Below, in pieces: positions 1 through 11,280 of a stretch of DNA of 64,000 nt; position 1 is the stretch's first letter, and every line of letters starts with the position of its first letter. The notes under the pieces are model-generated. The model had not been told where the DNA came from. It made no database searches and saw only the letters and a list, made by a program, of their open reading frames with translations. This DNA comes from Theobroma cacao (lineage: Eukaryota > Streptophyta > Magnoliopsida > Malvales > Malvaceae): the NCBI RefSeq assembly GCF_000208745.1, contig NC_030853.1:5824797-5888796 (forward strand), in the 5' to 3' direction. The translations under genes and the position numbers were made by a program.

Positions 1-1420
1 TTTGGAAAGTAGTGTGGCACCACAACCTTGTCTTCCTTGGCACCATGACACTGTGGTTGTCTTGTGGCATCGCAATGCTACGACGACCTGGCCTCAAGAG
101 TTTGCATGGTGCACTCCATTTATCCAACCCTGTGGCCATGCTTTTTCTAGTACTATGGCCCTAACTTCCTCAGTGCTACAGCCTTCAGCAACTCAAGGCC
201 GCGACCTACAATCAACATGCTGCCTTGTGCAAAACTGCAGTCGTCTATCGTCTTCCAATGCTTTTTTCACCTTGATCGGATCCGAACTGGGCAAAGTTAT
301 AAACATGAAACTTGTATCTTGTTCTCTTAGCTTTCCAATGGATCAAAAATCTCATCAATTGGACTTTTGAGATCAAGTTATCATCAAATACTGCAGCATG
401 TTGAATGAAGCCTTCACCATACTTGTGCGATTTTAAATATAAGGAACCTTTCCCATCAAATATCCTACAAAAGCCATAAGAGAAATCAACAATAACTATT
501 CTTATATTAAATTAAAGCAAATTAAGTAAAATTAAACTAAAATAACTTAAATTAATTACACAACATGTAATCTAACTTAGTGCCTATTTGTTCTGGCTTT
601 TTTTCAACTTATCTACCTCTTAAAAGCAAAAGCTATGCCAAATACGATTTTTAAGAAGCTTTTAAAAAAAAAAGTAGCCTTTTTTAAAGAACAAAATTTT
701 GCAAAAAGAGTTTAAAAAACAACTCCAAAGAGGAATTTCCTCTTCTCTTCTTATAAAAACACAACAGCATTTCAAGAAATGCCTCTCTCTTTCAATCTAT
801 CTCCCTTTGCAAATCAACCTTCTTTAACATAAAATCATGATCTCCCTTTTCTTTACCTCTCTTTCTCTACAAAGACTATTAAAAGGAAGAAAAAAATAGA
901 ACACCCAGCAACAGAATAACAAAATCTAATATTTTTTATTCTTACAAAGTTTAAGAAAAAATAAGGTCCAAAATTCAAAGTTGCATTCAGGTATATTTAA
1001 AGGTTTTCTATCATCACCAAAAAATCTAAAATTGTTAGTACTGTAAAAGTTTGAAAGTTGTTCCATTTTTTCATGGATTTTTTTTATTTTAACATTTGAT
1101 ATCGCATATAAACTTACTTTGGTTTATTAGGTGATTGAAGACGGCATGAATACCCTTTATGGTAATTTTAACAAAAATTAAAGCTTATGTAATTTATTTT
1201 GCCAAATAACTTGCCAAACAGTTTTAGCTTAATTTTAAAAGCTATTATTTTTCATAAGAGCTTTATAATGGCTTTTAAGCTGAAAAAACCTAGGCCAAAC
1301 AAGCTCTTAAACTAGAAAAACACCTAAAATACTTAAGATTCAAGCTTAAAATCTTAAGGATCTAATCATTTAAACTCCTAAAATGTGTCAAAATAACTAT
1401 ATATAATTGAGTTATCAATA
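1..1420. repeat. Repeat D, copy 1 (partial, runs off left edge)
   Basis: Unclassified dispersed repeat. Positions about 255-560 and 1307-1420 align by eye with a second copy at about 51810-52243: both have an (a)actgggcaaagt/aactgggtgaagt block, then ctcttagctttccaatggatcaa, then an AT-rich tail ending near gagttatca. The copy is split by a MITE-like element (580-1306). No coding capacity is evident; the open stretch at 2-370 has no ATG start and no recognisable domain. It appears to sit inside the copia-B 5' LTR. Confidence 0.55.
580..1306. mobile_element. hAT-like MITE
   Basis: Imperfect terminal inverted repeats: the left end reads gtgcctatttgttctggctt and the right end, read in reverse complement, gagcttgtttggcctaggtt, the 'TTGTTTGG' style typical of hAT MITEs. 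The interior is AT-rich and non-coding, with inverted subrepeats of the 'aaaagctt' type. Candidate 8-bp duplications ctaactta / ttaaacta match at only 5 of 8 positions, so superfamily assignment is tentative. It interrupts repeat D copy 1. Confidence 0.5.
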
Positions 1421-1436
1421 TTGCATGGAAAGGCTT

Positions 1437-4060
1437 TGTCACGACCCAAATTTCAGGCCATGACCGACGCGTGGACCCAATGGGCATAGCCCACCAAGCC
1501 CAAGCAAGCCTATTTATGTAATCCTTCTCATCATTCCATCAACTATTCTTAAAGTCACCTTTCATACTTCCAACCTATAAGTACCTAATTAATGTGCTAT
1601 AGCAATCAAAAACTGCATTTCACATTAACCCAAAATAATGTTAACCATTGCCAACTCGTGGTGGCATTACCAATCACAATATACATTCCTTGTTTGAGAC
1701 ACATATCTTAATACTTTACATCAAATGAACATATTCACAAACAAAATGACTCTTAACTTCCAGCAGAGTGACCGTGGTAGAGGTTCAGCTATTGAATGCC
1801 GAGATACCTACTTAAGAGACGAATCTACATGAACACCTCGACCTAGGTTCCGATTGCTTCCTGATATGAAAACATGAAGTTAAAAACAATGAGTACAAAC
1901 TCAGTGAGTGAACATAAGAAGGGAACAAGCAATGATAAGGGAGGTTTGAAAATCATGACGCACTTATTTGAAAACAAGGCAATTTAGTTCAAGTTCTTAA
2001 TAAAACCCCTCCATTAAACCTTTGGTTATTAAATCATTTAATAATGAAGGATTCATGTTCAACATGAAATTGAAAAGAGAGAAAATTTTTGGTAATTATC
2101 CAAGCAAGGCAGCATAATAGATAGATTCTCGCTGCAACAGAAAGGCATTCTAACTACAGCGTATTTTAGGTACATATCATCATCTGTACGAGGGCTCTTT
2201 TCAACTGCACAAGCGTTTCTCTCAACTGCACGAGGATTTCTCGTTAAAAATTCTCATTGCAAACTAGATAAATTAATCCTTTGACATTGGAAATTCATGA
2301 TCACCCATTATTTTAAAGAAGTGGAAAATATGGCAGAAATTAACAATGCCAACATACAACCCAATCACAAATATTTTAATAAACTTTCTATAACATACAT
2401 ATATACATATACATACTTCAGCATGCATATCACCACTGCCTCACCCAGCTCATGTGCAACCCCCACATCACGCACATAGTTGGAGTCATCGTGTGCACCC
2501 CCACATGGCGCACAACTATGTCATCCTCCACACCCCCACACCCTATCATTACCGACATGAGCATCCCCTACATCGCGCACACGCACGGTTATATTCATTA
2601 CACAATATTATCTACCACTGTACCATACATATATATATATATATCAACATATAAAGGGATTTCACAAATTCATTACAATCACATTTCACAACGTAAGGAA
2701 AACGTTTCGTTAAAGGCTTGTTCCCGTATGCAATTTGAAGAAAAGACAATTTAAACAATTCAAGTGATTCGTTCAAACGTATGTACATTTACCCAAAACC
2801 TTTTAGTGCAGGTTCACTCATTGGTATTTTTTAAATCTTTACCCAATTCCAACTTCCTCTAATGGTCCAAATAAGGCAGTGGAACTTCGTTGGAACCTAT
2901 CATCACAATAGCATCACAATTAACTCAATTCACATAAATATAGTTTTAGAAGCTATCTCCTAAATCATGTTTCGCTAATTATTCCTAACTAGTTTCCAAC
3001 TACCATTAAGTGGCTATCTATTTTCACTATTCTAATCACACTAAAATGAATAAATCACCTTAACTACAAAGCACTCACAGATCTAGCCACCAGCCATTCT
3101 CAACAGCTAAAAATATCAATTCAATTTCAATACTCACCTTGCTAGATTTGTAATTGGATTCCTCCTCAAAAATTCCCAAACTATTATAGAGAGTCCTTTT
3201 TTCTCTCTCTAAAACACCTAGCTAGTGAGAGAAAGTATTAGTTTAAGACTTTGGAGGGTTTTTAAGGTGAAAGAGTAAAAGAGCACAAAAAGCTTGTGAA
3301 AAGGTGCACAAAAGCATGAAATTTGAGACTAACTTGAAAGAGTTATGAAAGCTTGAGAAGAACTCCCATGGAGGATGAAGAAACGTGAGATGAGAAGAAA
3401 GATGGGAAGAAGAAGCTGCTAGAAAAAAAATGAAGAAGGTTGCTGGAGAGTAGATATTTATAATTAAAGCTTACCTAATTTTTTCATGCAATTACAATAA
3501 TGCCCTTAACAAGGCCACTTGTCTTCCTCCTTTTCTTGTCAATCTTTTTACTCTTTTGACACTAGGAAAAGGTCCAAAATCCTCTGAAATAGATCTCTTA
3601 AGTAACCCCCAAAAGCCCTAGCTTCAAAAATCCCTTAAGCTTGTTATTTTTGAAAATTACGGTGATGACCGCGGCTCTCAATTTTTAGCATCACGGTGCT
3701 CAAATGTTCTATCCAAATCTATTCTTCTAGCACAGTACTTTCACTTTGACAAAAATTTTGACCACTTTTCCATCAAAACTGGGCAAAGTGGTAAACATAA
3801 AAGTTGTAGCCCTGCCTCTTAGATTTCTAATGGTCTAAAAATCATGTTATTTGGACTTTTGTGGTGGGAGATATGCTTGAAAAATCAAAACATATGTAAA
3901 TAAAGCAACAACTCATTATGCACCTACTCCTATAACGACATAAAATAATTATAAGTAACGTAAAACTAGCATCATTAGCTCAAGTTAAACCTTTAAACAT
4001 AAGTTCTACCTCTAGTTACGCGTCTATGAAGGTTGAGGTTTCACACGTTTACCACTAAAA
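1437..4060 (-). mobile_element. SL solo LTR, copy 1
   Basis: Reverse-oriented SL element. It begins TGTCACGACCC and is bounded by the 5-bp duplication GGCTT (1432-1436 and 4061-4065). No primer site, gag or pol lies inside, so it reads as a solo LTR or a terminal-repeat-only element. Its own strand carries a TATAAATA box (reverse of 3455-3462), a GTGAGT donor-like site (reverse of 3132-3137) and a minisatellite. The palindrome array is degenerate at about 2130-2260. The right end lies 15 bp past the usual ...TTTCACA terminus. Confidence 0.75.
2445..2600. repeat. SL minisatellite (copy 1)
   Basis: Tandem units of about 35-45 bp built round 'catgtgcaacccccacatc-gcgcaca' and 'gtgtgcacccccacat'. 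The same unit recurs at the equivalent place in the other SL copies. It creates spurious open frames rich in His, Thr and Pro on both strands. Confidence 0.75.
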
Positions 4061-4754
4061 GGCTTTCTCAAATCCTTTAATTGACTCTTTAACATTTGGA
4101 TGGTCATGATGTGTTGCTAGATACTACTCATTATTTATAAATATAAATCAATTATCAAATTCATATTTGATTATGGTTTATATTATTTTCAACATGTTAG
4201 AAGCCTAGTGGGTCATACACAATAAGTACATGATTGAGATTAAATAAGGATAATCAATTAAGTTGGACTTAATTGAAATAGACCAAAATAAAGTTGAAAA
4301 AACAGTTAAGTTCACAAGGACTTAATTGAATAAAAATACAAATGTATTATCTAGGGTTATGTAAAACCTCGACCTCCGTAAACGCATAACTAAAAGTAGA
4401 TGCGATAACACGAACTAAGGGTAATTTTATCATTTTCCTTAGTGAGCTTCTAGAAGTGGGTTTTCTAATATTATTAAAACCTAAGTAGGCCTAAGGAATA
4501 CATGAACGATGTATATAATAATAAAATAAATGAAGAAAATAGAAATAATGATATTTCCACAATACGGGTAAAATGGTCATTTTGGATCTCGAGTCTAAAT
4601 TTTTAAGTTCTCACAAACTCGAGTGCCCGTAATCTATTATGGACCTTTTCTTATTGTCAAAAGAGTAAAAGACTACACAAGGGAAAGGAGGAAGACAAAA
4701 TCACCTTGTTAAGGGCATTTTTGTAATTTATGTGAGACTTGGATTAACTTTAGA

Positions 4755-4991
4755 TATAAATATCTTATTTTTCTAGCAGCTTCTTCTTCTTCCTTCCATT
4801 TCTCCTCCGTATTTCACGTTTTTCATGCTCTTTCACTTCTACACCTCAAGAACCCTCAAAGGTCTTTCCTCAATACTTTTTCTCACTAGTTGGACGTTTT
4901 AGAGAGAGAGAGAGAGAGAGAGAGAGAGGTTTTCCATAATAGCTTGACAAACTCTTGGAAAGGAAGCAACTACAAAACCACCAAGGTGAGT
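4755..4991 (+). promoter_or_regulatory. SL core promoter and 5' splice-site-like motif
   Basis: TATAAATA at 4755-4762 is followed by a CT-rich stretch (ttcttcttcttcc) and then CCAAG|GTGAGT at 4986-4991. Five other SL copies have the same pair: 41480 and 41817, 52916 and 53244, and on the minus strand 3462 and 3137, 12118 and 11792, 60187 and 59857. That the LTR transcript is spliced is an inference. Confidence 0.55.
4901..4928. repeat. (AG)n microsatellite
   Basis: An uninterrupted run of about 14 AG units in the transcribed part of SL copy 2. The equivalent place in other SL copies has only short 'agagagaaag' runs, so it is an expansion specific to this copy. Confidence 0.9.
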
Positions 4992-5520
4992 AGTGAGTTA
5001 GGTTTATTTTAATTTGTTGATGCTAGCCAATAATTAGAGTTGTGGGCTATTTTATTGTTGAGGGTTATTTATTTATTCTTAGTATGACTAGAGTAGTGTA
5101 AACTAATGACTAGTCAAATGGTAATTGGAAGCTAGATAGGAATAACTAGCTAAACTTGATTTAGGAAAGTAGCTTTTGGAATAATATTCATATCAATTGA
5201 GTTGGTGTGATGCTATTGTGTGTGATAGGTTCCAACGAGACCCCACATCTCCCTTTGGAGCATTAGTGGAAGTTAGAGTCAATTAAAGATTCAACAAAAC
5301 AAGTGAGTGAACTTGCATTAAAATATTTTGGGATAAATGCATATGTATTTGGTTGAATCACTTGAAATATTTTACTGAACTTTTCTCAAAATATGCATAG
5401 GAACAAGTCCTTGATGAAACGTTGTATGTTGTGAATGTGTAATATGATGAATCCTTGTGCTCTTATATTATGTTAATATATATATGTTGTGTATTGATAG
5501 TTAATATTGTGTGATAATTA

Positions 5521-5740
5521 TAACCGCACATGTGCGGTGTGGGAGTGCACATGTTGGCGATGACGGGGTGCGGGAGTGTGAATGATGATATTGCCTATGC
5601 GCGATGTGAGGGTGCACATGATGGCATTTGTTGTGCACGATGTGGGGGTGCACACGATGGTATTAGCTGTGCACAATGTGGGGGTGCACACGATAACTTC
5701 GACTATGTGCGGTGTGGGAATGCACATGAGCCAAGTGATG
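5521..5740. repeat. SL minisatellite (copy 2)
   Basis: About five to six units of 36-40 bp with the core 'tgtgc(g/a)atgtgggggtgcacacgatg'. The open frames over it on both strands are periodic translations of the repeat and are not genes. Confidence 0.85.
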
Positions 5741-5865
5741 AGGTGGTGGCATATGTGTATATATATATATTTACTATATAGAGAGGTTTGAAATTAATAT
5801 ATGATTGCATTGACTGTTGAAACTTGATTATTGTCAAATGTTTTTAATTTGATTTTTATTGCAAC

Positions 5866-6190
5866 AGGATTGGATTTTTATAGCAGTGAAAATTTCCCCT
5901 AATTTCTTCTGCCCAGAAATTTAGCTATAGCAAAAATGCCTTCTAACTGCAACGAGAAACTCTCGGGTGGATGGCCTTAACCTTTGCTCTGGATTTCACT
6001 GTAGTGAAAATGCATTCTCGCTGCAGCAAGAAACTCTCGGGTGGTTAGGTAAAATGTCTGCCCAGATTTTCGCTGCAGCAAAAATGCATTCTCGCTGCAA
6101 CGAGAAACGCTTGGGTTGTTGGTTCAAAAAAATTACCCTGAAGTTCACTGCAGTGAAAATTCATTCTCACTGCAGCGAGATTCGTTCTGC
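5866..6190. repeat. SL palindrome array (copy 2)
   Basis: Eight or more degenerate copies of the palindrome TTCTCGCTGCAGCGAGAA, many as half-sites such as 'ttcactgcagtgaaaa', spaced about 15-40 bp apart. The motif is centred on CTGCAG and is its own reverse complement. Confidence 0.8.
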
Positions 6191-7406
6191 TATGCTTGCC
6201 TTGCTTGAACTTCCTAAATGTTTTAAAATGAGTTGAAAAACAACATAGCATCGAGTTTTGTTCATAATATACAAAATTGCATTGTTTTAATTTAAATGCA
6301 TTATGATTTCTAAATTTTCCTTATCGTATGCTTGTTCCCTTCTTATGTTCACTCACTGAGTTTATACTCACCCTTTTTAACTTCATGTTTTTTAGATCGG
6401 GAGATAGTTGGAACCTAAAGTGAGGGGTCCACGTATATTTGCCCTTTTTGTAGGTACCAAGGCATTCATTAGCTGTACCTTCACCTAAGGTCACTCCGCT
6501 GGAAGTCAAGAGTCTTTTTGTCTGTGTATATGTACACGTGATGTAAATCACTAAGATACATGTCACAAACAGTAAGTGTTCATTTTGATTAATGTTGCCA
6601 CTATGAGTTAGCAAACGGTTGACATCGTTTTGGGATAATATAAAGGCAAGTATTTGGTTGTCATAGCACATTACTAAAGTACTTATAGCTGAGAATTAAG
6701 AAATGTAACTTTAGAAATATCTGATGGAGTAATGAACAGGTTGCATAAGAAGCTTGCTTGGGTTTGGTGGGCTGTGCCCATTTGGCCCATACGTCGGTCA
6801 TGGCTCGAAAATTGGGCTGTGATAGATTACAACTTAGTTTGGCTATATAAATATGTTATGTTAGCCAACTAAAAGTTTAAGCCTCCAGCCACTTCTTAGC
6901 CATTTCATAAAAATTAGAAAAGAAAAATAGGTTTCTTTGTCTGATAGAAATAAGATTCGACAATAACTTTTGGTTTTTTTTGTTTTAGAAACAAAACTTG
7001 ATAGCACAAGCAAAATTTTAACTTTGAGAAGGTTTTATTCAATCACTGTATGGATTACTGTTAGAGGCCAAGCACTTGGGTGGCTGAAGATTTGACAAAT
7101 CCTAAAGGTGGAGAAGCAAAGTTTCGTCCGAAGGATTTCAAATTGTCTTATTCTCTTTTCAGGTTACTTGCTTCATCAAAAGCATTTTTGGATTTAATTG
7201 GCTCTTGATTTCGATATCTAGAACAAGGTACATAATACTTGAACCTTTGAGAGTTCATAATTAATCTAAAAATTGTATAAAACACAAACATTGATTTTGA
7301 GGGTTTTAGTTATTTCTCTGATTAAATGTATTTTTATTTTTGCGCTATGTTATACTTTTATTTCTTGATGATTTTCATGTTTAAGCATGAGGTCGAATCC
7401 GAACAG

Positions 7407-7419
7407 TGGTATTAGAGCC
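7407..7419 (+). other. Primer-binding site (tRNA-iMet), copia-B
   Basis: TGGTATTAGAGCC starts one base after the LTR end ...CGAACA. It matches the plant initiator-tRNA-Met primer-binding consensus TGGTATCAGAGC with one change, which places the LTR/internal boundary at 7405/7406. Confidence 0.8.
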
Positions 7420-9563
7420 TTTGTTTGATTTTTTTTAATGTAATTTGCATGCTTAATTCTTGGTGATAATAAATATGATTGATTTATGTGTTGATTTGGT
7501 ATATATTGGTTTTGAAGGCTTTCTTTAAAATTTGTTTTTCTATTTTAATTCAAATTTGGACAGCATGTGTTTAATCCAATAAAATATATTTTAAAAGGTT
7601 TAAAATCATGTTTAAGTGAAGAATTAGTGAATGGATTAAAAAGCTTGCAAAGTCAAGTTAAAACTGAATAGTTTAAAGGTGTTTTGGAGACTAATATGCC
7701 GATTATTTTTGCTAACATTGGGCAAGCATTATGAGCAGTTTTAAATTGTTAAAAACTAGTTTTATCAAATTAAATTACTACATGTTTCAGCTAGACTTCA
7801 TTTAGTATGAAAAAGTTTATAAAATTTTTTTTTTTGAGTTCTAAAACAACAAAGACTCAATGCAGAAAATTTTAGGCTACTATGATCGATTTTGGTGACT
7901 TAATTCTCCATGAATTATGTGTTTAATTGTTAAACACACTTGCTGAAAATTTCCAACAGCTTTGTTCATGAGTTTGACTCATGATTTATGGAGTTTTAAG
8001 AGCACTTAAATGCCATTTATTTTAATTTTGTGTGATTCATAAAAAATCGGAAAATGTTCCTACTTTAAAGTGAATTCCTAAACTTAAGGATAGAATTTTA
8101 ATTTGAGGTGATTCATAAAGAATTAGAAATTGTTTCCTAGTTTAAAAGAAATTCCTAAAATCAAGGGTAGAATTTTAATTTTGAGTGATTCATAAAGAAT
8201 AGGAAATTGTTTCATACTTTAAAAGAAATTCTTAAAATTAAGGACATCATTTTAATGTGAGAAATTCACAGGAAATAGTTTCCTACTTTAAATGAAATTC
8301 TTAAAATTATGTGATAGCATTGAACTTTCTTTAAAAGTTCGGTTTGACTAGAAGTTTCCAAAATTTATTAAGTCACCGTTAGGTAACTTGAACAATATAC
8401 AATTTAGGAAATTAATCGATGTTCTAAATGCTAGAAATTAAAATATTGTCTTTGATATATTTTAGGAAGCTTCCCTAAAATAAGAGGTTTTCAAAATTAA
8501 AAGGAGTTTTGATTATGAAAAAAATTAAAATGGAAAGTCTCAAAATGGAAAGTTTTATTTCAATGGATTTCTATATAAGCAAAAAGAGTAAAAGGTTTAC
8601 TTTAAGTGTTTTGAAAATGGGAATTTCTTAAACACGAAGTTGACATAAAACAATACCAAATAATTTCAATCAAGCGCTTTAAGTAAATTAATTAATACTT
8701 TTCTCAAATAATGCATAAGATCACAAAGTGATATTGAGCTTCCATTTATTTCTATGCTTTTGATTGTGATTATAAGCCATGAGGATGATTACGGATTTAG
8801 ACCTTAGAAGATTAAGTCATGGATGATTAAATTTATTTCTCATGGTATTTATTTTTAAATAGGGCCTACGCACCCTATCCTACCCTGTCTTACTCTCATT
8901 TTCTCTAAGGTTGTAAAATTCTTTTCTCATCTAACTCTCCTCAAATGTAACTCAAGGTTTCTTGATTATAAAATATAATTATTTACATTGAACTGTAAAA
9001 CTTGGGCTAGGTAAAAAATTTTTTGTAACTTGATGAAAATCCAAAGGCGCCATGGAGATTCAAGGAGATTACAAGCAAAGCTTGAAGACAGTGTTTGCAA
9101 AATCCCTTAGGAATTTGACCAACTAATTTCCTTAATGGCTCAAGGAAATTAGAATTAGTAAAGTCCATAATCATCTTAGTTGTTGGCATGTGATAGATTT
9201 ATTTTTCAATATATATATATATATGATATATGTGAAATACAATAAATGCTATGCATGTCAACATTGTCAAATCAATGAGATTTTAATTAATGAATTAATA
9301 AATAAAATCCCTTATTAATATATTGAGTCAAAAAGTTACCTTCCACCATATAACAAGATAATCATGCTAGTTTTTTAATTGGAGGCTTGTTGAGTCACTC
9401 AAAGCTAAACTTTTACACAAGTACATTTGAGTTATTGGTGGGTTTTACTTAACTAGCACAATGTTGTTTGGATGTGTCACACTTGATTGCATAATATTAG
9501 AGGCGTAGTTAGGCAAAATGTATATGATACATTTAAACAAGAAGTTGTCACCTAACTGATCTA
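7420..9563 (+). mobile_element. copia-B internal leader, non-coding
   Basis: AT-rich sequence between the primer site and the inserted family-C solo LTR. No gag or pol reading frame is visible. It contains a tandem repeat (8033-8325) and a short TA microsatellite at about 9210. A minus-strand open stretch at 9007-9189 has no recognisable domain. Confidence 0.5.
8033..8325. repeat. Tandem repeat, about 77-bp unit, 3.5-4 copies
   Basis: Successive units start 'tgattcataaa(a/g)aat', run through '(g)gaaatgtttcctactttaaaagaaattcctaaaat' and end 'agaattttaattttgag'. Units diverge from each other at several positions; the last is shortened. It lies in the untranslated leader of copia-B. Confidence 0.8.
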
Positions 9564-10549
9564 GGAGTTGCTAGGATGAGCCATGCAGCCAATTGGGATT
9601 GGTTAAGGCTTGACTTCAATCATGCAACAGTATCATTCATGTTTAATGATTAAAGGTTTTCCTTCATCAATAAGACATCAATTATAATGAGTTATAAGTC
9701 TAATTGGATGAAGTCCATGAGATTAATATGCCTTGCAAGGGAACTGTAATGGGTTGCAATTATGAGATCCTTATGCAACAAAGCATAATCTCAAAATGTT
9801 CCTGGTCAATGTACCATTGAGATTGGACATCAATGATGCTTAGAGACTGGTATATTCTATGTTCCTTACTTTAGAAGTAAGCAATCGATCTCATAGATTT
9901 AAGTATAGAGATACTTGGAACTAGAATATAGGTGCTTGCCTTGGAGAACAAGTTCATTGAACATGACTCGCTATGAGAAGTGCATTTGGTAATACATTCT
10001 AGTGTCTATGCAACACCATTCCATCAAAAGTTACTAAGTTACATTCCATAACTTTGAATCAAAATAATACTAAGCATTTCCAACTCATAGTGGCATACCA
10101 ATCAAAATGTACATATATTATCTAAATGTGCAATTTAATAATTTACATCACTTGTACATATTTACTACAAAATGACTCTGGGTTTCCAGTGGAGTGACCA
10201 CAGTAAAGGTGTAGCTATTGAATGCCATTGATACCTACCAAAGATACAAATCTACAAGGACACCTCGACCTAGCTACCGGCTGCCTCTTGATTTGAAAAC
10301 ATGAAGTTGAAAATGGTGAGTATAAACCCAATGAGTGAACAAGAAGGGAACAAGCAAATATTAAGAAATGTTTAACGAAATCATGATGCATTCATTTTTC
10401 AAAACAATGCAATTTGTTTTAGTTATTATTAAAACCCCTAATGTAAACACCACATGAGTAAATCACTTTATGAAAAGGGTCCATGCTCAACAAAGGATTT
10501 GGAGAGTGAAAACTTTAATAGCATCATGCGAATCAAGTCAAATAAACGA

Positions 10550-10880
10550 CGGGTCCTCGCTGCAGCGAAAAGGCATTCTCGCTGCAGCTACACTGCAACA
10601 AGAAAGAATTTTCGCTGCAACGAAGTTAAGATTCAAGTTATTAGTCGAACGAGGGTTTCTCAATTAGCTGAGGGTTTCTCACCAAACCACCTCATTTCAA
10701 ACTTAACTAATTAATTTCTTAATGTTAGAAGTCCATGCTCAACTGTGGTACCAAAGAAGTGGAAAATAGGACAGCAACCAAAGAAAATAAGGAACAAAAC
10801 ATAAAGTTTTTTGCTGCAGCGAGATTTAGGCGAGCATTACCCCTCTAAACCCGAGAGTTTCTTGCTGCAGCAAGAATCAG
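10550..10880. repeat. SL palindrome array (copy 3)
   Basis: Four to six matches or half-matches to CTCGCTGCAGCGAG between 10555 and 10875, for example 'ctcgctgcagcgaaa' and 'gtttcttgctgcagcaagaa'. Confidence 0.75.
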
Positions 10881-11084
10881 AGCACCAAGAAAAAGTTTCC
10901 ATTCCCTTCAAGAAAAAGCCATCCTGTTGAAATAACAAAATCAACATGAAACACATAAAGATTTCCAAAGTTCAACATGCCAAATTCATATGCATTTCAA
11001 CCATAAACCATATTCATGAGTTTTCATTCTCTAAACATATATACATATACATACATGGATAAATACCAATACCACTATCATCTC

Positions 11085-11280
11085 ATCTAGCTCATGTGCA
11101 TCCCCCTACATTGTGCACATAGCCGGAGTCATCGTGTGCATCCCCCCACATCGTGCACAATTAGTGCCATCGTGTGCATCCCTCTACGTCGTGCACACGG
11201 GCACTTTCTTCATCCAACACCCTCACCACCGTCATCACCGGCATGTGCATCCCCCCACATCGTGCACACGCACGGTTATC
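11085..11280. repeat. SL minisatellite (copy 3)
   Basis: Four to five units of about 38-45 bp around 'gtgtgcatccccccacatcgtgcaca', equivalent to the arrays at 2445 and 5521. Confidence 0.85.

Larger units (their letters stand above)
4360..6824 (+). mobile_element. SL solo LTR, copy 2
   Basis: Begins TGTAAAACCTCGACC and ends GGGCTGTGATA. Flanks are GGTTA (4355-4359) and GATTA (6825-6829), a 5-bp duplication with one mismatch. Removing it restores the copia-B LTR reading 'tagggtt...caacttagtttgg', as in the undisturbed copy at about 17028. It contains a TATA box, donor-like site, AG microsatellite, minisatellite and palindrome array, and no coding domain. Confidence 0.85.
1421..7405 (+). mobile_element. 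copia-B 5' LTR, interrupted by two SL copies
   Basis: The LTR pieces are about 1421-1436, 4061-4359 and 6825-7405. They align with the copia-B 3' copy at about 16690-17166 (shared ctttaattgac..., ggctatataaatatgttatg, and agtctccagccgcttttagc blocks). The LTR ends ...CGAACA at 7405, directly before a primer-binding site. Its upstream part is displaced by repeat D and lies outside the window. A TATATAAATA core promoter sits at about 6843-6852. Confidence 0.65.

Noticed and set aside
2..370. 122-codon ORF at the left edge
   Set aside because: It begins at TTG, has no recognised domain, and its 3' half is part of dispersed repeat D, whose other copy is non-coding.
9007..9189. Minus-strand 60-codon ORF resembling a short exon
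   Set aside because: No recognisable family, no supporting splice or promoter sites, and it sits in the copia-B leader.
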